Positions 1 to 9,549 of a stretch of DNA of 64,000 nt are shown here, piece by piece. The stretch is from positions 62,001-126,000 of the forward strand of contig JBFWVR010000003.1 in NCBI GenBank assembly GCA_050246635.1. Direction: 5' to 3'. This stretch comes from JBFWVR01 sp050246635. Lineage in GTDB: Bacteria; Acidobacteriota; Vicinamibacteria; Vicinamibacterales; UBA2999. Position 1 is the stretch's first letter. Each line of letters begins with the position of its first letter. Position numbers and translations under genes: made by a program. The notes beneath the pieces are model-generated. The model was not told the origin of the DNA and searched no databases. It saw only the letters and a list, made by a program, of their open reading frames with translations.

Positions 1-9
1 GCGAGGTCG

Positions 10-3000
10 TCACCCTCGGAGGGCGGTGGCCCGTTCGTAGTCCCGCATGCACTCATCCCGAATGCCCTGTTCGATGAGAGGAAAGCTCCTCAGCACGTGC
101 CGGTAGTCGTCCGGCGTGAGGTGGTAGAGCGACGCCGCGATGGTGTTTGCCGTCACCCATGCGTCTGGCGCGCCTTCGAGCCCTCCCTCCATGAGCCGCC
201 GTGCCAGGGCGCCGAGACGGCGGTGAACGCGTGAGCCCGACGGAGGGCGGGGCACGGGGAGCGCGTGCATGAGGGCGGTCGTGACGTGGACCGAAACGCG
301 GCGGCGCACGAGGTAGTTCGCCACCAGTGAGTTGAGGAGGGCGAGCAGGCAGTGCTGGTCCGACTCCGGCAGGCAGGTCCGCAGGCAGAACACCGTGTGC
401 GTCGAGACGGTGAAGGGCGGGAGCATGGCCGCAATCAGGGTGAGCCGATTGCCCGCGCCAGCGACGTCGCGGTAGGCGAGCCGGGCGCGTGTCCAGGCGC
501 CGTCGGGCAGGAGGGCGGCGGCCGTGTCGCGCGGCAGCCAGGCGGCGCACGCCGTGAGGTCTGCGCGGAAGGACGCCAGGTGCTTGCCTTCGGCGACAGG
601 CACCGCGCCGCCGGAGGCGTGGCCGATGAAGTGGCGCCGGTCGTCGGTCGCGTTGAGCTCCCGGCCGAACCGCGCGCCCCAGCCCGACCCGTCGGCGAGG
701 CGCGGCGCGTGCCGCACCGCCCGATCGACGATCGCCAGATCGCGTGGCGAGGGGAGATCGGGGATCGACAGGTGACCGGGGTCCCAGCGGTCGAGCAGCC
801 CACGCGAGAGTGACAGGCGGTCCGTGTCCGGCGGGTCGTCACCGGCGCGGTCGCCCCAGGTGTCGAGCACGTCGGGATCGGTGAGGCCGAACCGCGCCGC
901 AAAGCGCTCCGTGCGCAGGCCAGCCGTCGTGACCAGCAGCAGGAACCGCATCGAGCGATGGATGGGAAACACGCCCGCGCGGTTCTCGAAGCTCGCCAGC
1001 GTGTCGACCGCGGTGCCGTCGAGCACACGGCGCCGCAGCGCGGCGCTGCCGTGATCGGAGGCGAAGCCGCCGGGCAGGATGAGGCCGATGCGGGCACCCG
1101 GTCGCGCGATCTGGAGGGCGCGCTCGACGAAGAGCTGATACCGGTTCACCTGTCCGCCACCCTGGAAGCGGTACAGGCCGGAGCGACGCACGAACGCGAG
1201 CTCGTCCCGACAGGCGCGCCGCGCCGCCTCGCGGTCGACGGCACCGCCGGTGTCGGCCCGCACCATTTCCCACGGCGGGTTGCCCAGGACCGCATCGAAC
1301 CCGCCATCGGGCCGGCGCCGGCCGTCCGCGTCGAAGAAGACCTCGGGGAACGCCAGCTCCCAGTGCACGGGACGCAGGCGGGCCGCGGCCGTTGCCGCGC
1401 GCGCCAGGAGGGGGCGTGCCTGGTTCGCGCCCAGCATCGCCGGGCGGCCCAACGCGTGCGCGATGAGGTCGCCCGTGAGCCCGGGTCCAGCCGACACGTC
1501 GTGCCAGGCGACCGACCAGATGTCGCACGCCTCGCGCAGCCGGCCGAGCGGTGTGCCGGGCGACATGAGCCGGGCATGGCGCCGCTCCTGATCACGAACC
1601 TCGGCCGGCTCGGCGGCGGCCACGGCCAGGCGGAGGCGATCCGGCAACACGGCGGCCATCACGTCGCGCGTGCCGTCGCCTTCGAAGAGCGGCAGCGCCG
1701 GCGGCTGGCGCGCCCCCGGACGCACGCCGGGAAGCCGGTGCAGGTCGGCGAGTCGCGCCCCACGCAGGCTGTCGCCGCAGAGGAGGTGATGGTCGAGGAA
1801 GGTCAGCGGGCGGTCGGCCGCCAGCGTCGTGAGCCACAGCGACAACTGGGCGAGCTGCACGGCCATCGGGTTCTGGTCGACACCGAACAGGCACCGGCTG
1901 CCAATCTCCCGCCGCAACGCGGCGCGCGATGCGGCGGTGACATCGGCCGGCTGCCACTCGCCGCTCGCCAGCCGCGCCTCCTCACACGCCGCCGCGAGGA
2001 ACTCGCACGCGGCCACGAGGAACGCGCCGCTGCCCATGGCGGGATCGACGATCCGCAGGTCGAGGATCTCCGCGGCGGAGCGCTCGTGCACGAGCGGCGC
2101 GAGCGTGCGGCGCACGAGGAAACGCGTGATCGAGCGCGGCGTGTAGAAGCTGCCGGACGTCTTGCGGGCCGTGGAGGTGCGCGACAGGGCGTTCCCGCCG
2201 GCGTCGGGCTCGAACTCGAGCACCCGTTCGTAGATGGCACCGAGCTCCTCGACGCCCAGGTCGGCGTACGCCGCCGGCTGCCGCGCGCCACTTGCCGTGG
2301 TGGTGGCGAGCGCGAGCAGGAGGTCGCGCACCGCCACGTCCGGCAACGGCCGCGACTCGGCAGACGGCACGCGCCTCGGGGAGAACAGGGGGCCGTTGAA
2401 CGCGGTCACCCGCAGCGTGCCGACGCGGCACCCCGCATGCGCCAGGCGCGACATGGCCCGCAGCGCCTCGCCGAACCCGCGGGCATCGCCGCCCGAGACC
2501 AGCCGGTCGCGCAGCGCCCCGACGGAGTAGCTGTCGCGATAGACCGGGTGCCACGTGGGCACCAGCCCACGTGCCTCCGCGAAGAGCAGGAAGAGCACGC
2601 GATAGACGAGCGTCAGTGACTGGTCGAAGCGCTCGTGTGGGGTGTCCCCCGGCCGTCGCAGCGCCCCGGCCAGCGACGCCAGTGCACCCAGCACGCCCTC
2701 ACCGAGTGACGTGCAGAGCGCCGACGTCCCTCGCTCCGACGCCGCGATGGCGCCTGCCAGGCCGGACTCCGACGTGAGGGCCGCCGCGCGACACAGTTCC
2801 CAGACTGCGATGGACGCGTGCTCGTCCCCGAGCGCGAGCTCGAGTTCGCAGACCAGGGCACGGCGCGACCAGGGACGAACGGCATCGAAGACGGCCAGCG
2901 TCATCGCCGTGCACGCGATGCCCCAGCGTGTGCCCGAGACCCTCGCGGCGCGGGCCAGCTCCCGCCATGTCCGCTCGATGGGCGTCCCGGGCGGGACCAC

Positions 3001-3297
3001 CGCCAGCGCGGCCACCGGACGGCCGGCATGCGCGACGAGGCCGGCATAGCCATGGTCGCGGGGCTCGAGTGCCAGCACGTCGAATCCCAGGACGTCGAGC
3101 AGCGGTAACACACCGACATCGAGCACCGCTCGTGGACCCGACGCGGGCCCGAGCCGGCCCGCCGCCCGCCGGTGCCACGCTGCCAGGGCCCTGACTCCCC
3201 ATCGACGAAGCACCGCGTGCGGTCCCGGGACGTGATCCCGGAAGGCGTGCTCGAGGAACGTGGATGCCAGCAGGTTGCCCGTCAGTCCCGGGGGCAC
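10..3297 (-). CDS. Eco57I/type IIG-like N6-adenine DNA methylase (DrmMI-like)
   Basis: A protein of about 1095 aa that probably methylates adenine in DNA. From the chosen start, a motif X-like GSFYTP stretch and motif I DPAMGSGAF lie near residues 380-426, and the catalytic motif IV NPPW near 673-676. After these comes a long target-recognition-like C-terminus. The order X-I-IV fits gamma-class amino-methylases (Eco57I, PglX, DrmMI). Residues about 65-155 resemble the nuclease-like N-terminus of type IIG enzymes, but no clear PD-ExK triad is visible. The frame is open to 3552; GTG at 3297 is preferred because it overlaps the upstream helicase stop by 16 nt, which suggests translational coupling. 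Confident as a methylase; the system assignment is inference. Confidence 0.85.
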   Translation of the reverse strand: MPPGLTGNLLASTFLEHAFRDHVPGPHAVLRRWGVRALAAWHRRAAGRLGPASGPRAVLDVGVLPLLDVLGFDVLALEPRDHGYAGLVAHAGRPVAALAVVPPGTPIERTWRELARAARVSGTRWGIACTAMTLAVFDAVRPWSRRALVCELELALGDEHASIAVWELCRAAALTSESGLAGAIAASERGTSALCTSLGEGVLGALASLAGALRRPGDTPHERFDQSLTLVYRVLFLLFAEARGLVPTWHPVYRDSYSVGALRDRLVSGGDARGFGEALRAMSRLAHAGCRVGTLRVTAFNGPLFSPRRVPSAESRPLPDVAVRDLLLALATTTASGARQPAAYADLGVEELGAIYERVLEFEPDAGGNALSRTSTARKTSGSFYTPRSITRFLVRRTLAPLVHERSAAEILDLRIVDPAMGSGAFLVAACEFLAAACEEARLASGEWQPADVTAASRAALRREIGSRCLFGVDQNPMAVQLAQLSLWLTTLAADRPLTFLDHHLLCGDSLRGARLADLHRLPGVRPGARQPPALPLFEGDGTRDVMAAVLPDRLRLAVAAAEPAEVRDQERRHARLMSPGTPLGRLREACDIWSVAWHDVSAGPGLTGDLIAHALGRPAMLGANQARPLLARAATAAARLRPVHWELAFPEVFFDADGRRRPDGGFDAVLGNPPWEMVRADTGGAVDREAARRACRDELAFVRRSGLYRFQGGGQVNRYQLFVERALQIARPGARIGLILPGGFASDHGSAALRRRVLDGTAVDTLASFENRAGVFPIHRSMRFLLLVTTAGLRTERFAARFGLTDPDVLDTWGDRAGDDPPDTDRLSLSRGLLDRWDPGHLSIPDLPSPRDLAIVDRAVRHAPRLADGSGWGARFGRELNATDDRRHFIGHASGGAVPVAEGKHLASFRADLTACAAWLPRDTAAALLPDGAWTRARLAYRDVAGAGNRLTLIAAMLPPFTVSTHTVFCLRTCLPESDQHCLLALLNSLVANYLVRRRVSVHVTTALMHALPVPRPPSGSRVHRRLGALARRLMEGGLEGAPDAWVTANTIAASLYHLTPDDYRHVLRSFPLIEQGIRDECMRDYERATALRG

Positions 3298-5594
3298 GGC
3301 GCGTCCTCCCGCGGTTGCCAGGCGGCGACGAGCCGCGGCCGCGCCGCGCGGAGCGGCGTCGCTTCGTCCACCGCCGACATCAGCGCCCCCAGGCGCTGGC
3401 GCCGTGCCGAGGCCCGCGCCCGGTCCAGTTGCCAGGCGCGTTCCGCCCGCCGGTCGAACAGCGAGCCTTGCATCGCAGGCCGCGCGCGTTCGAGCAGCGA
3501 GTCGACCGCGCGAAGCCGTGGCAGGAGCCCCGCGGCCAACGCGGCGCGGCATCGTGCGGCATCGGACGTGAGACCGTCCGTGGCCTGCGCGAGCAGTGCG
3601 TGAACACGCGGGTCCGACTCGATCACACGCGACAGGCGTCCCAGCTCATGACGGCGGAGGCGTGCCCCGCCAGTCGAAACGACCACGCCAATCGTCCGCC
3701 TTGCCACCAACCGCCCGGTGCCGTTCACGAGCGCCAGGGCCACCAGCAGGATCAGCCGGCCTGGCCTGCGGGAGCAGTGCACCGGTGCGGCCACATGCGC
3801 TCGCCGGAGTGTCGCCGCAGGCGCGGCCACGCCAAGCAGCTCGCGACGTCCCTGGCAACGCGCTCGCTCCGTCGTGGCCGTGTCGGCCACGGGGACCGCG
3901 GCACGGGCCCGGCCGATGTGCGCTCGGCGGTCGTCCAGGCGGTCGGTCACTTCGTCCTCGATGGACCCCGGCTGGACGAGGTGCAGGACGTGCACGGTGC
4001 GTGTCTGTCCCAGCCGATCCACCCGCCCGGCGCGCTGCTCGAGCCGCACCGGCGTCCAGGGCTGGTCGACGTTGACGACGAGGCGACAGGTGCGTTGGAG
4101 GTTGAGTCCCTCGCCGGCGGCGTCGGTGGCGAGCAGGAGACGCGCCCGTCCCGACGTGAAGGCGGCGACGGCCGCCCGGCGTTCGCCTGCCGACAGGCCC
4201 CCATGCAGCACGGCCAGCGGCCATCGTGATCCGAACCGGCGAGCGAGGTCCTCGACCGTGTCGCGGTACTCACTGAACACCACTGCGGATTCCGCCGTGC
4301 GGCGGAGCAGCCGAAGCAGGGCCACGGGCTTCGTCGCCGTGCGTGTGGCCGCGAGAGCGAGTGCGACAAGGCCGTCCAGTGCCCTCACGTCGACGGCCCG
4401 ATCTGCCGTGCCGGGAAGGCCGAGCAGGGTGTCGTCCTCGACGCCGTCCCGCGAGTCCTGCTCGTCCCACGGCAACACGGGCTGCGTCGTCGGGGCCTCG
4501 CCGACCTCCGCGATCAAGGCGCGCCGTCTCGCGATGGTCCGGGCGGCGGCCGCCGGGCTCGACGCCGCGCGTCGCCGCAGGATCGTCGCGACGAGGCGGG
4601 CGGCCGGCCGATCGTCGCCGAGCAGCTGGTGGCCGTACGCCACGATCGCGTCACGCAGCCGACCCTCCGCCGCGGAGGCGCGCACGCGCACCCGTCGCTC
4701 CCGTCGTCTCGCCCGCGACCCGGTTGTCTCGCGCGTGCGCTGGAACACCACGATCGGCCCGTCACCGCACCGGCCGAGCTCGAGCAGCGACCGGTATGCG
4801 ACCTCGTCGCCGTCGTGCGGCGTGGCCGTGGCGAGGACGACGAAGGGCGTGCGCGTCGCGAGCGCCTCGACGAGGGCGCCGCGATCGGTGGCGGCGGTGG
4901 CGTGGTGGGCCTCGTCCACGATCAGCAGATCGAAGGGCGACGCCTCGAGGCCCGCGCGAACCTCGGGGCGCTTCGCGAAGTCGATGGAGGTGATGACGCA
5001 CGAGGCGAGGTCCCACGGGCTGAGGTCGTCCGGCAGGTGCCGTGCCGCGAGGTGCAGCGTGGCCTGGTCCATCACCACGGCGGCCAGGCCGAAGCGCGCG
5101 GAGAGCTCGGTGGCCCACTGCGAGGTCAGCGAGGCTGGAACCAGGACGAGGGTGCGCTCAACGAGACCGCGGGCCGCGAGCTCGGTGAGGACGAGCCCGG
5201 CCTCAATCGTCTTGCCGAGCCCGACCTCGTCCGCGAGGAGCACGCGAGGCGCGCCATGGACGACGGCGAGGGCCGGTTCGAGCTGCCAGTCCAGCAGCTC
5301 TATCCGCGCGCTGGCCGCGCTCCAGAGCTGCCCCGGTTCGTGCTGCTGCGCCACGGCCGCCGCCGCCGCACCCAGCGTAGGCCCGCGACGCTCGCGACGG
5401 CAGTGCGCATGGTGCACCGGACGCAACGCGTCGAACGGGACGATCAGGCGGGTGGTTCGTCCCGTGTTGTCCTCGTCCGCGCCCACCAGCGTCACCAGCG
5501 CGCAGGACTCGCCCGGGTCCCGTCCGATGAGCGTCCACGTGCGCCCGCGCGTCGAGACAGGGGTGCCCGTGACCGGCGTGTGCAGTTTCTGCAT
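3282..5594 (-). CDS. SNF2/RapA-like DEAH-box helicase of a defence pair (DrmD-like)
   Basis: A superfamily 2 DNA translocase/helicase of about 770 aa. Walker A is ADEVGLGKT near residues 121-129, the DEAH box near 227-230, motif III reads TATPHDG, and the C-terminal lobe carries TDAAGEGLNL followed by QRAGRVDRLGQ. This layout matches SNF2/RapA-type proteins. The ATG at 5594 follows a good ribosome site (GGAGGAGGTC); an in-frame GTG at 5693 extends the ORF but has no such site. It is first in a two-gene unit with the large methylase. Helicase-methylase pairs of this type occur in class 1 DISARM (drmD, drmMI); the other DISARM genes would lie beyond the window edge and cannot be seen. Confidence 0.85.
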   Translation of the reverse strand: MQKLHTPVTGTPVSTRGRTWTLIGRDPGESCALVTLVGADEDNTGRTTRLIVPFDALRPVHHAHCRRERRGPTLGAAAAAVAQQHEPGQLWSAASARIELLDWQLEPALAVVHGAPRVLLADEVGLGKTIEAGLVLTELAARGLVERTLVLVPASLTSQWATELSARFGLAAVVMDQATLHLAARHLPDDLSPWDLASCVITSIDFAKRPEVRAGLEASPFDLLIVDEAHHATAATDRGALVEALATRTPFVVLATATPHDGDEVAYRSLLELGRCGDGPIVVFQRTRETTGSRARRRERRVRVRASAAEGRLRDAIVAYGHQLLGDDRPAARLVATILRRRAASSPAAAARTIARRRALIAEVGEAPTTQPVLPWDEQDSRDGVEDDTLLGLPGTADRAVDVRALDGLVALALAATRTATKPVALLRLLRRTAESAVVFSEYRDTVEDLARRFGSRWPLAVLHGGLSAGERRAAVAAFTSGRARLLLATDAAGEGLNLQRTCRLVVNVDQPWTPVRLEQRAGRVDRLGQTRTVHVLHLVQPGSIEDEVTDRLDDRRAHIGRARAAVPVADTATTERARCQGRRELLGVAAPAATLRRAHVAAPVHCSRRPGRLILLVALALVNGTGRLVARRTIGVVVSTGGARLRRHELGRLSRVIESDPRVHALLAQATDGLTSDAARCRAALAAGLLPRLRAVDSLLERARPAMQGSLFDRRAERAWQLDRARASARRQRLGALMSAVDEATPLRAARPRLVAAWQPREDAPCPRD

Positions 5595-5743
5595 GACCTC
5601 CTCCGCGTCGGTCCGGCAGGAAGTGCCGGAATCGGCGTGGGCGGGTGCCCACGGCCGCGGATGAGGCAAGGTGGATGCCGCGCCGGCGCTCACGAGCTGG
5701 CGCTTCGCCTGGCGGGCGTAGGATCAGGAGAGAGGTTCCCCCG

Positions 5744-6400
5744 ATGTTCATCGGCCACTACGGCGTCGCCCTGGCCGCCAAACGCGCGGCGCCGCGGCGT
5801 TCTCTCGGCACCTACGTCACCGCGTCAGTTTTCATCGACCTGCTCTGGCCGGTCCTGCTGCTCGCCGGTGTCGAGCACGTGGAGGTCGTGCCAGGCCTGC
5901 TGCCCACGAGCGCGCTCGCGTTCACGAGCTACCCGATCAGCCACAGCCTGGTCATGACGATCGCCTGGGGGGTGCTGTTCGGCGGCGTGGTCCTGTTCGC
6001 GACCAGGGATCGCGCCGGGGCGCTCGTGGCTGGCGGGCTCGTCGTCAGCCACTGGTTGCTGGACCTGCTCGTGCACATTCCCGACCTGCCGATCTGGCCG
6101 GGCGGCCCGCTGGCCGGGTTCGGCGCGTGGCGATCCGTGGGCGCCACCCTGGTCCTGGAACTGGGCACGCTGTTCGCCGGGTTCGCCATCTACCTGTCGG
6201 CCACGAGCCCGCGCGATCGCCTGGGGCGCATCCTGCCCTGGTTCCTGCCGGCCATGGTGACCACGGTCTGGCTTGGCGGCCTGTTCGGGCCGCCGCCGCC
6301 CGACTGGCAGACCATTGCCTGGTCGGCCAACCTGCAGTGGCTCTTCGTCGCGTTCGCGTGGTGGATGGACCGGCACCGGGCCGGTGTCAGTCCATCCTGA
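5744..6400 (+). CDS. multipass inner-membrane protein, YdjM/DUF457-like
   Basis: A protein of 218 aa with about five or six hydrophobic segments. It begins MFIGHYGVALAAKR, a conserved-looking start with an early histidine, and contains a membrane His in VSHWLLDLLVHIPD. This resembles membrane-bound YdjM/DUF457-type putative metal-dependent hydrolases, but activity cannot be inferred. The ATG at 5744 is preceded by an AGGAGAGAGG ribosome site; the ORF extends upstream to 5645 without support. It runs divergently from the helicase operon and its last 14 bp overlap the end of the convergent ADOP permease gene. Confidence 0.75.
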   Translation: MFIGHYGVALAAKRAAPRRSLGTYVTASVFIDLLWPVLLLAGVEHVEVVPGLLPTSALAFTSYPISHSLVMTIAWGVLFGGVVLFATRDRAGALVAGGLVVSHWLLDLLVHIPDLPIWPGGPLAGFGAWRSVGATLVLELGTLFAGFAIYLSATSPRDRLGRILPWFLPAMVTTVWLGGLFGPPPPDWQTIAWSANLQWLFVAFAWWMDRHRAGVSPS

Positions 6401-9119
6401 GGGCGGTCGCCGGGTTCACGCGCGTGGCGCGAAGGGCCGGCAGGAGGCTCGCCACCGACGCGACCACGAACAGCACCGCGCAGGTCGCGGCGAGCGTGAG
6501 CGGGTCGCGCGGCGCCACCTCGTAGAGCAGGCTGCGCATCAGGCCCGCCAGCGCCAGCGCGCCGGCCAGGCCGAGCCCGACGCCGATCAGGGCGGTGCGG
6601 ATGCCGTCGCCCAGCACCATGCCGAGCACGCGCCCGCGATCCGCGCCGAGCGCCATGCGCAGGCCGAACTCGTGCGTACGCTGCGACACGGCATAGGCCG
6701 TGACGCCGAAGACGCCGACGGCCGCCAGCAGCAGCGCCAGGCCCGCGAAGCCGCCGAGCAGCAGCAGCGTCAGCCGCTCGGAGCCCACGGCGTCGCCGAC
6801 CACGGTGTCCATGGTGCGCACCGCGTAGAGCGGCAGGTTCGGATCGACCTCGTGCAGGGCGGCCTCGACCGATCCGGCCGCGGCCGCCGGTGGCCCAGCC
6901 GTGCGGACGAGGAGGGCCAGGTCGTTCTGCGGGTACTGCCGGAAGGCGAGATACGCCTGGATGATGGTCGGCGTCTCGAGCCCCGACATCTTCACGTCGC
7001 CCGTGACGCCGACGATCTCGATCCAAGGCGCGCCGTTGTCGAGCGTCCAGCCTTGCTTGAAGCGATGGCCGATGGCGCTCTCGCCCGGAAAGTACCGCTC
7101 CGCGAACGTGCGGTTCACGACGGCGACGAACGGCGTGTCGGCCGTGTCGCGGGGGCCCGGCGCCCGCCCCTGGACGATGGGCAGGCCGACCGTGTCGAAG
7201 TAGCCGTCGCTGACGGGCGTGAGGATGATGCTCGGCACCTCCGCGCGCGGTGGTTCCGGCTGGCCCTCGATCACGAAGACCGACGACCACGTCGGGTTGT
7301 CGATGGGCAGTGCGCCGGCGAAGGCGGCCGAGCGCACCCCGGGGACCGCCTCGACCCGCGCCCGGGCCTGCTCGGCGAACGCCAGGAGCTGCTCGTCGGT
7401 GCCGTAGCGCTGCCCCCGGAGCTGGAACTGCGCGGTCAGCACGTCCGACGTGCGCACCCCCGGGTCGATCTCCAGCAGGCGGGCCATCGTGCGGGCCATC
7501 AGCCCGGCGCCGGTGAGCAGCACGACGGCGAGCGCGATCTCGCCGACCAGGAGCAGCCGCCGCGTGACGGCCCGCGTGCCCCCGGAGCCGGAGACGCGCG
7601 AGCCACGGAGCAGTGACGGCGCGCGGCCGCCGGCCGCGTGGAGCGCCGGGACGAGGCCGAACAGCAGGCCCGTGGCGATGGACACGGCCGCCGCAATCAG
7701 CACCACGTGCCCGTTCAGCGAGACGAGGTGCAGGCGCGGGAAGGTCGAGGGGAGCACGGCGAGCACCGTACGCAGCCCGCCAATGGCGAGCAACACCCCG
7801 GCCAGCCCGCCGGCGCTCGACAACAGCAGGCTCTCGGTGAGCAGCTGGCGCACCACACGCCAGCGGCCGGCCCCGAGCGCGCGCCGCACCGCCATCTCCT
7901 GGCCGCGCCCGGCCGCGCGGGCGAGCATCAGGTTCGCCAGGTTCGCGCAGCCAATCAGGAGCAGCACCCCGACCGACGCCAGCAGGACCAGCAGCATCGG
8001 CCGCACGTCCTGCACGAGCAGCTCGTGGAGCTGGAGCAGCATCGCGCCGTTGCCGCTGTTCGACTCGGGGTGCTCGGCTGCGAGCTGCGCCGCCAGCGCG
8101 TCCATCTCGGCCCGCGCCTGCTCGACCGGCACGCCGGGCTTCAGGCGGGCGATCGCGCTGAGCCCCCAGTGGTTCGCGCGCTGCCGGCGATAGCTGTCGG
8201 GGGACATCAGCTGGCCCACCGGCAGGAACACATCGTCCGGCTGGTTGATGGAGAACGACGACGGGAGCACGCCGACGACGGTCGTGGGGATGTCGTCGAG
8301 GCGAAGCTGGCGCCCGAGCATGCCGGGGTCGCCGCCGAAGTGCGTGCGCCACAGCCGGTCGCTGATGATGACCACCGGCTCGGCGCCGTAGCGGTCGTCG
8401 TCTCCGACGAAGGTGCGGCCGAGCGCGGGCCGCACGCCGAGCACGTCGAAGAGGTTGGCCGTCACGTAGCGTCCGAGCAGGCGCTCGGGGCGGTCCACGT
8501 CGGTCAGGTTGATGGGGTAGCCCGCCCATCCACCGATCGACTCGAACGAGGTCGCCCGTGCCTGCCAGTCGAGGAAGTTCGGCCACGCCACGCTCATCCC
8601 GCCGCCCGTGTTGGTCGTCTCGCGCACGAGCACCACGCGATCCGGATCGCGGAACGGCAGCGGACGGAGCAGGACGCCATCGACGAGCGAGTAGACGATC
8701 GCGGTCGCGGCGATACCAAGGGCCAGCGTCGCGATGGCCATGGCGGCGAAGCCGGGCGCCTTGCGCAGCGCGCGGACGGCGTAGCGGACATCCTGGAGCA
8801 GGCCGGTCATCGGTCCTCCCGTGGGGGCCCCGAGCGCGGGGCTGTCAGGTGTGGGGCGAAGGGGCGGTGGGATGCGCGAGGCCAGGGGGCGCTCGATCCG
8901 TTCGAGCGTGCGCGCGAGGGCCGGCCAGTCGGGCACCTCGGCGGACGCCGCGGCGCGGGCGCCGGCCTCGTCCGCGCCCCGGGCCCGGGCGGCGTCGTAC
9001 GCGCCTTCGAGCTGCTGCGCGAGCTCCTCGACGATCTCGGTCTCGCGCTCCGCGGGGATGGCGAGCGGCGGGAGGTGCCGGCGGACGTAGGCGCGCCAGT
9101 CCATGCCAGCTCGCGTCAC
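6387..9119 (-). CDS. ADOP-type orphan ABC transporter permease, copy 1
   Basis: A permease of 910 aa. Residues 1-90 form a soluble prefix domain. A first transmembrane segment follows (FAAMAIATLALGIAATAIV), then a MacB-like periplasmic domain, a three-helix FtsX domain, a second periplasmic domain and a C-terminal FtsX domain ending NPATALRMD. This doubled MacB/FtsX layout without a fused or adjacent ATPase defines the acidobacterial ADOP family; the substrate is unknown. The GTG start overlaps the PadR stop by 4 nt (GTGA), so the two are probably co-translated; an ATG 15 nt downstream (9104) is an alternative. The N-terminal third of the gene is part of a 655-bp block shared with copy 2. Confidence 0.85.
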   Translation of the reverse strand: MTRAGMDWRAYVRRHLPPLAIPAERETEIVEELAQQLEGAYDAARARGADEAGARAAASAEVPDWPALARTLERIERPLASRIPPPLRPTPDSPALGAPTGGPMTGLLQDVRYAVRALRKAPGFAAMAIATLALGIAATAIVYSLVDGVLLRPLPFRDPDRVVLVRETTNTGGGMSVAWPNFLDWQARATSFESIGGWAGYPINLTDVDRPERLLGRYVTANLFDVLGVRPALGRTFVGDDDRYGAEPVVIISDRLWRTHFGGDPGMLGRQLRLDDIPTTVVGVLPSSFSINQPDDVFLPVGQLMSPDSYRRQRANHWGLSAIARLKPGVPVEQARAEMDALAAQLAAEHPESNSGNGAMLLQLHELLVQDVRPMLLVLLASVGVLLLIGCANLANLMLARAAGRGQEMAVRRALGAGRWRVVRQLLTESLLLSSAGGLAGVLLAIGGLRTVLAVLPSTFPRLHLVSLNGHVVLIAAAVSIATGLLFGLVPALHAAGGRAPSLLRGSRVSGSGGTRAVTRRLLLVGEIALAVVLLTGAGLMARTMARLLEIDPGVRTSDVLTAQFQLRGQRYGTDEQLLAFAEQARARVEAVPGVRSAAFAGALPIDNPTWSSVFVIEGQPEPPRAEVPSIILTPVSDGYFDTVGLPIVQGRAPGPRDTADTPFVAVVNRTFAERYFPGESAIGHRFKQGWTLDNGAPWIEIVGVTGDVKMSGLETPTIIQAYLAFRQYPQNDLALLVRTAGPPAAAAGSVEAALHEVDPNLPLYAVRTMDTVVGDAVGSERLTLLLLGGFAGLALLLAAVGVFGVTAYAVSQRTHEFGLRMALGADRGRVLGMVLGDGIRTALIGVGLGLAGALALAGLMRSLLYEVAPRDPLTLAATCAVLFVVASVASLLPALRATRVNPATALRMD

Positions 9120-9467
9120 GCCTCGCGGAGGCGGCCGACCTGCTCGAGGGCCTCGACGAACTCGCGCCAGACGCGGCGGCGTTCGCCGAGCGAGCGCCGG
9201 CCGGCGGCGGTGAGGCGGTAGAAGCGGCGGCGGCGTTCGCCGGGCCGCTCGACCCAGCGGCCCTGGACGAGGCCGCGTTTCTCGAGGTTGTAGAGCAGCG
9301 GGTACAGCGTGGCGGCCTGGAAGTGGAGCCGGCCGTCCGAGCGGGTCTCGATGAGCTGGGCGATCTCGTAGCCGTGGCGCTCGCGGCCGTCGAGCACCGC
9401 GAGGACGAGGAACTCGGCGCTGCCGCGCTGCAGCTCACGGGTGGTCGGGACGTCAGGTGGTGTCATA
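8813..9467. repeat. 655-bp duplicated block, copy 1 (PadR plus permease N-terminus)
   Basis: Compared by eye, this block shows no difference from 11976-12630 (offset 3163 bp). It covers the whole padR coding region and about the first 100 codons of the permease. Divergence starts abruptly at both borders: at 8812 (G versus A) and at 9468 (C versus T), inside the operator. Confidence 0.85.
9116..9466 (-). CDS. PadR family transcriptional regulator, copy 1
   Basis: A winged-helix repressor of 116 aa. ELQRGSAEFLVLAVLDGRERHGYEI opens the PadR domain and ATLYPLLYNLEKRGLV is the recognition region; a short C-terminal helix follows. In Acidobacteria, PadR genes directly precede ADOP permeases and probably control them. 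The protein is identical to copy 2 from the chosen start onward. ATG 9466 (MTPPDVPTTREL) is preferred; ATG 9481 is an in-frame alternative lying inside the imperfect palindrome described separately. It overlaps the permease gene by GTGA, so autoregulation would control both genes. Confidence 0.85.
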   Translation of the reverse strand: MTPPDVPTTRELQRGSAEFLVLAVLDGRERHGYEIAQLIETRSDGRLHFQAATLYPLLYNLEKRGLVQGRWVERPGERRRRFYRLTAAGRRSLGERRRVWREFVEALEQVGRLREA

Positions 9468-9488
9468 CAGGTGTGAGACATACCCATA
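9466..9488. promoter_or_regulatory. imperfect PadR operator-like palindrome, copy 1
   Basis: Half-sites TACAGGTGTG and CATACCCATA flank AGA; 7 of 10 positions are complementary. It sits immediately upstream of the chosen padR start, at the same offset as the perfect palindrome of cassette 2. Autoregulatory binding is inferred. Confidence 0.5.
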
Positions 9489-9549
9489 GACGGCGCGGGG
9501 CGCCGGAAGGTTGACGCGCCGGCGCACACGGTCCCGCCGGTCCCGGCGC

